DNA of 6,874 bases, taken from Cryomorphaceae bacterium. GTDB lineage: Bacteria; Bacteroidota; Bacteroidia; Flavobacteriales; Schleiferiaceae. The translations under genes were made by a program, and so were the position numbers. Location of the stretch: positions 979-7,852 of the forward strand of contig DMCR01000031.1 in the NCBI GenBank assembly GCA_003445735.1, written 5' to 3'. Under the pieces are notes generated by a model that saw only the letters and a list, made by a program, of their open reading frames with translations, did not search any database and was not told the origin of the DNA. This document shows positions 1 through 5,593 of the stretch, one piece after another; position 1 is the first letter of the stretch, and every line of letters begins with the position of its first letter.

Positions 1-20
1 TAGGTTTTGAGCGAATTATT

Positions 21-34
21 GGTATATTTATACC
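21..34. repeat. 14-bp perfect inverted repeat, possible operator or promoter element
   Basis: The sequence GGTATA-TT-TATACC is a perfect palindrome with a 2-bp centre, lying 26 bp before the ATG of the small ORF at 60. On the plus strand it contains TATATTTA, one mismatch from the Bacteroidota -7 element TAnnTTTG. The nearest TTTG (6-9) is only 13 bp upstream, too close for the usual spacing. It may be an operator, a poor promoter, or chance in AT-rich DNA. It may also lie inside the end of an upstream reading frame that is open from base 3 to a TAA at 36-38. The palindrome is certain; the role is not. Confidence 0.3.
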
Positions 35-59
35 ATAACCCAACCAAAACGAAATAATT

Positions 60-167
60 ATGTACCCTTTTAAAACCATTCAAAAGCCCGTTGTGGTGAT
101 TGAAGGGCTGCCCCAGACACAGGTCGAGGAAACAGACAACAGCCCCGTAGAAGAGCTTTTCACCTAA
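60..167 (+). CDS. Possible small protein of 35 residues, function unknown
   Basis: An ATG at 60 opens a 35-codon frame ending in TAA, starting MYPFKTIQKPVVVIEG and ending in an acidic, hydrophilic tail (VEETDNSPVEELFT). It has no signal peptide, membrane segment or recognisable domain, and I do not recognise the family. The support is contextual. An in-frame TAA at 36-38 separates it from anything upstream, the bases before the ATG are A-rich (common before Bacteroidota starts), and a strong plus-strand intrinsic terminator begins about 20 bp after the stop. The frame open from base 3 to that TAA could be the tail of a preceding gene, which would make this the last cistron of a plus-strand operon cut by the window edge. 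It could equally be a 3' untranslated region with a chance ORF. Confidence 0.4.
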   Translation: MYPFKTIQKPVVVIEGLPQTQVEETDNSPVEELFT

Positions 168-186
168 CACTTGATTGTGTTTGTTT

Positions 187-212
187 AGCCCGCGTTCCAC
201 GCGGGTTTTTTT
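187..212 (+). terminator. Rho-independent terminator for the plus-strand unit
   Basis: CCCGCG (189-194) pairs perfectly with CGCGGG (200-205) around the 5-base loop TTCCA. An A-T and a G-T pair extend the stem at its base, and seven T follow at 206-212. This is a textbook intrinsic terminator for plus-strand transcription. On the minus strand the hairpin is followed by CTAAACAAAC, with no T-run, so it does not look bidirectional. Its T-tract overlaps the TAA stop codon (213-211) of the convergent symporter gene, so the two units meet with no spacer. Confidence 0.9.
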
Positions 213-1572
213 ATGCCTTTTTTCTCAAGGCATAGCTCACACCGTAGACAATAGAAGAGGTTCCTATACTAACAAATGCAATGGCTGGATCTATCTTACC
301 GGCCGTGTACATCATCCATAAACTCGCGGATAAGCTCACGATGGTCATAACCACAAGGGCGCGGACCAAACTTTGTTTGTCGTGCTTTCCAGCCCATTCA
401 TAGAAGATCACTGGGGATATACCTATACCCAAAGCCTTAAACGTGACCACAATATCCTCGATTCGCTGGAAAAATAGGGCGATGAGCAAAGCTAGGATTC
501 CCACGATTACCAGGGCTTTACGAATGCGTTGAATCCCCTCCTGGGCACTCTCCTCCTTATTTGGGAAAAGGTCATTAGTGACATTTAGGCTAAGTAGGAA
601 CAGATAGGTGTCCGAAGTGCTAAGAATGGCTGCGAAAAAGGCGATGAGTACTGCAATTTGAAATTCTGGCGGGACTAATTCCGTGAACGTACGCAATACC
701 ATCATTTCCGCATGTTCATTGGTAATGCCTTCTGAAAATGGAAATTGGGCCCTAGCAATCAAGCCTACATAGGTGAGCGCCACCGTAAGTAGTATGTTCA
801 CCCCTGCCCCTACGCGGAAACTTTGCTTGACGACCTTTTCATTCTTCATCGCGAAAACCTTTTGCCAGTAATCTTGGGTAGCAAAGGGCGTGAGGATACC
901 TAGCAGCAAGAACGCAACGATGTTTACGGGCCCCGCATTGAAGGGCTCGTACATTTCTTCCGGAACGTCACCCCCTTGTTGTATGGTTAAGGTAACCAAG
1001 ATGAGGACTAGGAAAATGACCATGAATTGGAACATATCGGTCTTTACCACGGAACCAAAGCCCCCAATCAATAAATAAGTCAATACACACACCAGCATGC
1101 TCACCTTGGCAATATTCACAGGTATACCACCGAGTTCATTAAGCAGGTTGGACCCGACGAGTAATTGAGTACTCAATAACCCCACGTACCACACGAAGAT
1201 GGTACCTATAACCCAGCGGGCGGTTTTGCGGCCGTATCGAAATACAAAATAATCCGTCAAAGTGAAGAAGCCGTGTTGCACTCCTAGTCGATATAACTTT
1301 AATGCAAATGGTATAAATATCAGAAAACCAATGGTATAACCAATGAAAATCCAGGCCGCAGAAATACCATAGATGTAGACGAAACTGGTATAGACCATGA
1401 GCGTCACCGCACTCACAAACGTTCCGCTTAGGGTCATCAACGACGGGAAAAAACCCATACTTCTACCCCCAAGAGCAAAGTCGTCCACAGATTTTGTGGA
1501 GGTCATTCTTCCCATTAAAATTCCAACGATTGTAAAGCCTACAAGAACAAGGGTTAATGTGGTTGCACCCAT
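211..1572 (-). CDS. Sodium:solute symporter (SSS family), substrate unknown
   Basis: This 453-residue inner-membrane protein would couple sodium (or proton) entry to uptake of a small organic solute. It is highly hydrophobic, with about 13 predicted helices spread over residues 3-448. Family landmarks are present in order: the first core helix after FALGGRSMG (residues 32-40), the loop-helix motif GGFGSVVKTDMFQ (170-182), the QDYWQKVFAMKNEK segment (233-246, matching the QxxWQRxxAxKxxK pattern), and the Na2-site helix AAILSTSDTYLF (314-325) with its Ser/Thr pair. The length is at the short end for the family but complete. The ATG lies 2 bp after the TAG stop of the preceding lipoprotein gene, so it is the last gene of the operon. 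This suggests that it imports something released or modified by the envelope proteins encoded upstream. It is clearly more GC-rich than those genes. The substrate cannot be deduced; the family includes sugar, amino-acid, sialic-acid and nucleoside carriers. Confidence 0.93.
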   Translation of the reverse strand: MGATTLTLVLVGFTIVGILMGRMTSTKSVDDFALGGRSMGFFPSLMTLSGTFVSAVTLMVYTSFVYIYGISAAWIFIGYTIGFLIFIPFALKLYRLGVQHGFFTLTDYFVFRYGRKTARWVIGTIFVWYVGLLSTQLLVGSNLLNELGGIPVNIAKVSMLVCVLTYLLIGGFGSVVKTDMFQFMVIFLVLILVTLTIQQGGDVPEEMYEPFNAGPVNIVAFLLLGILTPFATQDYWQKVFAMKNEKVVKQSFRVGAGVNILLTVALTYVGLIARAQFPFSEGITNEHAEMMVLRTFTELVPPEFQIAVLIAFFAAILSTSDTYLFLLSLNVTNDLFPNKEESAQEGIQRIRKALVIVGILALLIALFFQRIEDIVVTFKALGIGISPVIFYEWAGKHDKQSLVRALVVMTIVSLSASLWMMYTAGKIDPAIAFVSIGTSSIVYGVSYALRKKA

Positions 1573-1574
1573 AC

Positions 1575-2003
1575 CTATTCAGTGATTGTAATCTGTGGAG
1601 TTTCCAATGTGTTACTCTGATTGCCCGCTCTATCAACAACATAAATGGAGTAACTCACCTTTTGCGAAGCGTTTCCATTAGTAATGTAAATACTAGGGAT
1701 AGTCCACTCTAAAGATCCTTGAATAGGTACTTCTGCACCACCTGGTACGATATTCGATATCCTAAATTCGTGGGTCAGATTTAATCTGTGATCCAGAACA
1801 AAAAGGTTTCTATCATCAGTAAAATTCTCTCCCAAATCACCGTCTTTATCGTAAAATCCTATGCGCATGTAGATGCTGTCTTCCAAAGCAACTACTTGAT
1901 CTGGTCCTATTTCTTCAAGGGTAATTTGAGGTACGTATTTGTTACGATCGCAACTACTGGCAAACAAGGTAATTAATAAAAGTAGAATTTGATACCTCAT
2001 CAT
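1575..2003 (-). CDS. Small lipoprotein with DKDGDLG motif, function unknown
   Basis: This 142-residue protein starts with a typical lipoprotein signal (MMRYQILLLLITLFASSC, lipidated Cys18). The remainder reads as beta-strand-rich: residues 43-60 contain SIYMRIGFYDKDGDLGEN, and the C-terminus (about 115-142) alternates hydrophobic residues like the last strands of an Ig-like domain (VSYSIYVVDRAGNQSN). The acidic DKDGDLG stretch could bind calcium, but that is inference. I know the general 'D-x-DGD-[IL]-G' lipoprotein type from Bacteroidota genomes, but no function for it. The ATG overlaps the TGA of the cytochrome-like gene by 4 bp (ATGA), and the stop lies 2 bp before the symporter start, so translation is probably coupled at both ends. 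A second ATG follows directly and could equally be used. It is likely an accessory subunit of the same envelope complex. Confidence 0.85.
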   Translation of the reverse strand: MMRYQILLLLITLFASSCDRNKYVPQITLEEIGPDQVVALEDSIYMRIGFYDKDGDLGENFTDDRNLFVLDHRLNLTHEFRISNIVPGGAEVPIQGSLEWTIPSIYITNGNASQKVSYSIYVVDRAGNQSNTLETPQITITE

Positions 2004-2869
2004 TCAATATAGAAGCTACAATGATCTTTATACCACCACGGCGAGTCGAATTCAGGGGCCATAACATTATGTGTACCGTCCGTAAATTCTAAATAGAAAT
2101 AATTAGTATCTCCCATGTTAAAGGTATTCGGTGGGAACATCAGATTCCAAAAGCTTCCGGTTAGATAATTAGCATTGTATGAAACGGCATTATCATAATC
2201 TTCGTTATCTGATAACCAAACTTTTACGTTTGGAAAGGAAGATGGTTCCGTCATATCATCATTCATTCTAAAAACTAATCGGACGGTATCATCTACAGCA
2301 GCAGGAAGCGGAAATTCCCAAGCATGGCGATTATTATCTATACGAGTATTATTCCAGTCCATATCACCCGAGAAAGCAACATACCATTCAAATCTTGGTA
2401 CTTCATTTGGCTCAATGGGTAAATTTCCACGTGCATCTGGAGCTCCCGCCATGATCCAGTCTGAAAACTCTTTAACCTCATCCCATGTCAATGGCTCGGC
2501 GTACAATGGCATTCTACCTAATGTATCATTAGCAGTCATTAATCTATTGATCAACCAGCTTTGATTTACATCACCAGGTACAACGCGGTACTCGAAGGTT
2601 TCGTTCTCATCGTTCTTAACCACAGGATGATAAACTAAGGTGTTGTAACTGCCTTCAACCGTTCTGAAATCCGGCTCAAATGTTCCATCGTGGCAGGCGG
2701 GATTTGCGCAACGTGGTTCTAAGAATTTCTCATGCAAAGCGGCAAAACCCGTAAGATTGGCAGTATCAACAGGCTCTCCAGTTCCTATGTCAAATGGATT
2801 CGGAGGTTGTTCAGTACCACATGAAATTAGCGCCAAAAGCAAAATAAAAATGGGCCATTGCTTTATCAT
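2000..2869 (-). CDS. Lipoprotein with c-type cytochrome domain (CX4CH heme site) and C-terminal beta domain
   Basis: This 289-residue protein has a lipoprotein signal ending in LALISC (Cys17). Residues 40-148 look like a single c-type cytochrome domain. After FAALHEKFLEPR comes C54-ANPA-C59-H60, a CX4CH site rather than the standard CXXCH. A likely distal ligand is Met120 in LGRMP, and the domain ends with EVKEFSDWIMAGAPD (131-145), the usual last helix of these domains. This is the style of planctomycete-type cytochrome domains such as PSCyt1. Residues about 155-289 are rich in aromatic residues, Asn and Asp, and look like a beta-sandwich that I do not recognise. The protein should be lipid-anchored in the envelope and may pass electrons or sense redox state. 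It overlaps both neighbours by 4 bp (ATGA at each end), implying co-translation with the DUF1501 protein. Heme attachment at a CX4CH site is inferred. Confidence 0.85.
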   Translation of the reverse strand: MIKQWPIFILLLALISCGTEQPPNPFDIGTGEPVDTANLTGFAALHEKFLEPRCANPACHDGTFEPDFRTVEGSYNTLVYHPVVKNDENETFEYRVVPGDVNQSWLINRLMTANDTLGRMPLYAEPLTWDEVKEFSDWIMAGAPDARGNLPIEPNEVPRFEWYVAFSGDMDWNNTRIDNNRHAWEFPLPAAVDDTVRLVFRMNDDMTEPSSFPNVKVWLSDNEDYDNAVSYNANYLTGSFWNLMFPPNTFNMGDTNYFYLEFTDGTHNVMAPEFDSPWWYKDHCSFYIE

Positions 2870-4161
2870 ACGAAGGCGCTTAATAGTGATTGACCCGGTA
2901 GTGATATAGGAATATCTTGCTCAAAACCTAAAATATCTGCTATCGTTGGGACAACATCAACAGTTGCTTGCAGTGCATTCTCAGTCTTATCTTGATTTAC
3001 TACTCCAGGAGGACCCACTACCATACAGAACACGTCACGAGATAAAGGGTCTCCATTGGTGTGATCAAGACCTAACCTGCCATAAATATCCACTAAATTA
3101 TTTGTGGTTTGATTCCTTCCAATCTCTGGCATGACTATCATAATGGTATCATCTTTCATACCGGGAGTATTTTGAATAGTATCCCATAGATGTGCAACAC
3201 CATAATCTGCACGATGAAGAGCGCTACAGTAACCCGTAAAATCAGAATGAGCTGTATCTACATCGAACATACTAACCACTAGGAGTTCAGGCTGAAAAGT
3301 TTTTATAAGTTCTTCAGCGTAGAAAATATTGTATTGATCACCGCTCATCCACGGATTTACTCCCCAAGGGTTATTCAACTGTCCGGAGGTTACTTGGTTT
3401 TGAATAGACGTTATCCAATTCGATATAGCTAACCTATCCTCCTTATTATTGACTACGCCATTATTCAACGAAACCGGTGTTGTGAAGTTGCTGTCCATAA
3501 ACTTACGCAAGTCATCGATGGTTTCGGCCTTAGAACCAGTGAATTCTAATTCATGCTTGAGATTAGCACTTACATCCCAGCTGAAAAACGAGTTAGGTGC
3601 AATTTGATTCGCTGCATACTGCACTCCATAAGAAGGGTCTGTACTATGATTCAGTAGAGGATATAAATTATTGCTTCTACTTACCCACCAAGCATTTTTT
3701 GCCGCATGTACAGGCGAGTTATGTTTACGATATAACTCAAAAACCGTAGGAAACGGAGGGTTATCTCTTAGACTTAAGGTAGAAGTAGTATGTTGCCCCG
3801 TGATGGCCGAAGTATGGCCATTAAAATGACCCGTAGGACCATCAATGAACTTAACATTTGTGAATAGCGTGCCGTACTCCTGAAGGGTTTTCGAAAGCGG
3901 ACTTGTTGGCATCGCCGTTATTCCACCTGCAATATCACTGCTTATACTAGACGAACCCTTAATCATGGCCGGCATGAGGTTTCCTTCGTTTTTAAAAATG
4001 GTTTCTACATTCCGTACACCTCCGGCAAATAAACAGAAAACGACATGATTTACTCGTCTTGAGCCGGTTGCCGCAAATAAACTTCCCGTAGGTAGAATGG
4101 TGGGAATAGCAAAACCTGCGGTACCGAGTGCGGATTTCTTTAGGAAGCTTCTTCTATCCAT
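2866..4161 (-). CDS. Tat-exported DUF1501 / sulfatase-like protein (alkaline phosphatase superfamily fold)
   Basis: This 431-residue protein begins MDRRSFLKKSALGTAGFAIP, a twin-arginine signal (RRxFLK) with possible cleavage near LFA-A (about residue 30). It should therefore be exported already folded, often a sign of a bound metal or cofactor. The body fits DUF1501 in the alkaline phosphatase superfamily. It has an N-terminal strand NHVVFCLFAGG (38-48), a nucleophile-region-like segment TGHFNGHTSAITG (110-122), FDVDTAHSDFTG (299-310, the DxxxH metal-site pattern), MPEIGRN (344-350, matching the family's TEFGRT), LDHTNGD (365-371) with a possible third His, and the closing DVVPTIADILGF (402-413) seen in sulfatase-like enzymes. 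The length is normal for DUF1501. It starts 3 bp after lipoprotein B and overlaps the cytochrome-like gene by 4 bp. The family's reaction is not established to my knowledge; hydrolysis of a sulfate or phosphate ester is an inference from the fold. Confidence 0.85.
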   Translation of the reverse strand: MDRRSFLKKSALGTAGFAIPTILPTGSLFAATGSRRVNHVVFCLFAGGVRNVETIFKNEGNLMPAMIKGSSSISSDIAGGITAMPTSPLSKTLQEYGTLFTNVKFIDGPTGHFNGHTSAITGQHTTSTLSLRDNPPFPTVFELYRKHNSPVHAAKNAWWVSRSNNLYPLLNHSTDPSYGVQYAANQIAPNSFFSWDVSANLKHELEFTGSKAETIDDLRKFMDSNFTTPVSLNNGVVNNKEDRLAISNWITSIQNQVTSGQLNNPWGVNPWMSGDQYNIFYAEELIKTFQPELLVVSMFDVDTAHSDFTGYCSALHRADYGVAHLWDTIQNTPGMKDDTIMIVMPEIGRNQTTNNLVDIYGRLGLDHTNGDPLSRDVFCMVVGPPGVVNQDKTENALQATVDVVPTIADILGFEQDIPISLPGQSLLSAFV

Positions 4162-4164
4162 GGG

Positions 4165-4638
4165 TTAGTAGTATTTGTATTCTTGACTTGTCATAAATAT
4201 GTAGTAGACATCTTTTACTAATAAGTTAGGGTTTTCTGTCAATTGACTCACCCAATAAGCCTCCTCAAAACTTGAAGGATCTCGAAGGAGAAATTTTCGA
4301 TAAGTCGTTTGAACAAATTCTTTTTTCGCCCCTAACATATCAGTCTGTGAGGGAATCTCAACATCTGGACTGCTTAACATTGCTTGCACTACTCTATCAA
4401 CCACTAATTCCTTATCACCTAGACTGATGTAGGCGGTACGCATGAATTCTAATACACCTGGAGGAACCTCCTCTTCGAAAAGATCACGGTATGCTATACT
4501 CATGAATTGGAGATCATCTTTTAGTTCGGTTTTCTCCCCATCTGCGTTTGGCTTTAGTGTGCCAACATCATAGACGGTTTCCGGTTGACAACTAACGAGC
4601 AGTCCAAAGAATACTATGGAAATAATTGATCTAACCAT
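4165..4638 (-). CDS. Lipoprotein B with DUF4214/DUF1553-tail-like module
   Basis: I start this gene at the ATG at 4638. A TTG two codons earlier (4644) is possible but less likely. The 157-residue product begins MVRSIISIVFFGLLVSC (lipidated Cys17). Its last third reads YRKFLLRDPSSFEEAYWVSQL (113-133), then a helix ending in IFMTSQEYKYY (147-157). This is the 'YRxxLxRxPxxxExxYWxxxL ... xxSxEY' pattern of DUF4214-type repeats, and it also resembles the C-terminal tail of planctomycete DUF1553 proteins. A weaker, similar half-repeat lies at about 47-70 (MSIAYRDLFEEEVPPGVLEF). The protein looks helical throughout with no catalytic motif. Its start overlaps the end of lipoprotein A by 8 bp and its stop is 3 bp before the DUF1501 start. 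I infer a structural or partner-binding role beside the DUF1501 protein at the membrane. Confidence 0.82.
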   Translation of the reverse strand: MVRSIISIVFFGLLVSCQPETVYDVGTLKPNADGEKTELKDDLQFMSIAYRDLFEEEVPPGVLEFMRTAYISLGDKELVVDRVVQAMLSSPDVEIPSQTDMLGAKKEFVQTTYRKFLLRDPSSFEEAYWVSQLTENPNLLVKDVYYIFMTSQEYKYY

Positions 4639-5494
4639 TGACAAACTCTGAATCCGTTAATAAATATCGCTGTAGCTTTTGGTAATCCCATCCATCACTT
4701 AGGTGATTTAAAAATCGATCTGATTCAACTGTAGTGGGCAATCTGTTCAGGTAGCTTTCAAAAACATTAATAATTATTCCTTGTTTGAATTCTCCTTGGG
4801 TAGTGAAAATCCCAATGAAATCTGCCTTACTGTTTCCATTTGTTCCATACAATAATCCCCATTGACGGTCGACCATATCTGAGGCTTGTTCTAACTCATG
4901 ATCTGTAGGATATCTATGATAAAAGTGCTGGTAAATACTCACCACAAAGTTTTCTGTGCCCATATTAATTTCGTCATACACAGGCATACGAACCATCCAT
5001 CCTATCAACGCATCGAACGTAGAATCATTGCTGTACCAACCGTTTAATGTTGCAATGTTATTATTAGTACGGTCTAATAAACCTTGCCAGTAATCTTGTT
5101 CGGTCTGAGTACTGCTATTATTTACGCGCTGCTGGTACCGCTGAGCACTCCAATATACATCTGCTGTATCCGTTCCATCCAAGATTCGATCCGAAAGAAA
5201 TTGCCAGACTGCCCATCTGGAACGTTGCATGTCCTGAATAGATGTAATGTATGCATCACGAATATCCCTATCGTATCGGTTTATATCCAACCGTTGAATG
5301 CTCTGGGAAAATTCTGATGCAGTGGGCTTTCTATTCAAAAGTGCAATGTGAGTTCTATTGATATAATTTTCCAACTCTACCTGCGTAATGGTTGAATCAG
5401 CAGGAAAGTTGTCGACAGGTACGATAGTGTCTCTTCCACAACTAGCTAGCAGCATGGAAATACCAAAAAAGCATAGAATTATTCGATGAGACAT
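4631..5494 (-). CDS. Lipoprotein A with three R-x-P-[TS]-x-x-E helical modules
   Basis: The preferred start is the ATG at 5494, giving 287 residues and a compact signal MSHRIILCFFGISMLLASC (lipidated Cys19). A GTG five codons upstream (5509) is possible but adds only MKSRA before the signal. Three related helical segments are visible: HIALLNRKPTASEF (49-62), HFYHRYPTDHELEQA (190-204), and ESYLNRLPTTVESDRFLNHL (246-265), which leads into LQRYLLTDSEFVNG at the C-terminus. The last is the 'YLxRxPTxxE ... LLxSxEF' arrangement found at the end of planctomycete DUF1553 proteins and in DUF4214-like repeats. Residues 96-160 are rich in Gln, Asn, Tyr and Trp and probably helical. No catalytic motif is seen. 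It is the first gene of the operon. I infer a lipid-anchored scaffold working with lipoprotein B and the DUF1501 protein. Confidence 0.83.
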   Translation of the reverse strand: MSHRIILCFFGISMLLASCGRDTIVPVDNFPADSTITQVELENYINRTHIALLNRKPTASEFSQSIQRLDINRYDRDIRDAYITSIQDMQRSRWAVWQFLSDRILDGTDTADVYWSAQRYQQRVNNSSTQTEQDYWQGLLDRTNNNIATLNGWYSNDSTFDALIGWMVRMPVYDEINMGTENFVVSIYQHFYHRYPTDHELEQASDMVDRQWGLLYGTNGNSKADFIGIFTTQGEFKQGIIINVFESYLNRLPTTVESDRFLNHLSDGWDYQKLQRYLLTDSEFVNG

Positions 5495-5509
5495 AGCTCT
5501 ACTTTTCAC

Positions 5510-5533
5510 TAAATATAATCTTCTTCAAGTATA
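5510..5533 (-). promoter_or_regulatory. Candidate promoter of the six-gene operon
   Basis: Reading the minus strand, two near matches to the Bacteroidota -7 element TAnnTTTG lie upstream of lipoprotein A: TATACTTG (5533-5526) and TATATTTA (5517-5510), each with one mismatch. Neither has a convincing TTG at the expected -33 distance. The first would leave a leader of roughly 25-30 bases before the ATG at 5494. A promoter is expected in this 99-bp divergent gap because no gene lies upstream on this strand. The exact site is a guess. Confidence 0.35.
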
Positions 5534-5575
5534 ACCACTTATCGGAGCCATATTCTTTTATGAACTAAATCACAT

Positions 5576-5583
5576 TATTTTTG
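5576..5583 (+). promoter_or_regulatory. Candidate -7 promoter element of the secreted-protein gene
   Basis: TATTTTTG matches the Bacteroidota -7 consensus TAnnTTTG at every defined position. No clear TTG is seen at the -33 distance (around 5550-5560). Transcription from here would begin only about 4-8 bases before the ATG at 5594, giving an almost leaderless mRNA. That is possible because Bacteroidota initiate without strong Shine-Dalgarno pairing. Given the AT-rich spacer, chance is a real alternative. Confidence 0.4.
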
Positions 5584-5593
5584 TCATATTAAC

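Noticed and set aside
85..109. AGCCC...GGGCT inverted repeat as a minus-strand terminator
   Set aside because: The stem is only 5 bp with a 15-base loop, followed by just three further T on the minus strand; it is too weak to call.
4639..4644. TTG start two codons upstream for lipoprotein B
   Set aside because: An ATG two codons later gives a complete signal peptide, and the rarer TTG adds nothing recognisable.
5084..5317. Plus-strand 77-codon ORF with hydrophobic residues
   Set aside because: It lies wholly antisense to lipoprotein A, which has clear signal and repeat motifs; it has no homology-like pattern or promoter.
5495..5509. GTG start five codons upstream for lipoprotein A
   Set aside because: It only adds MKSRA before an already complete lipoprotein signal; the ATG at 5494 gives a normal short n-region. 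It cannot be fully excluded.
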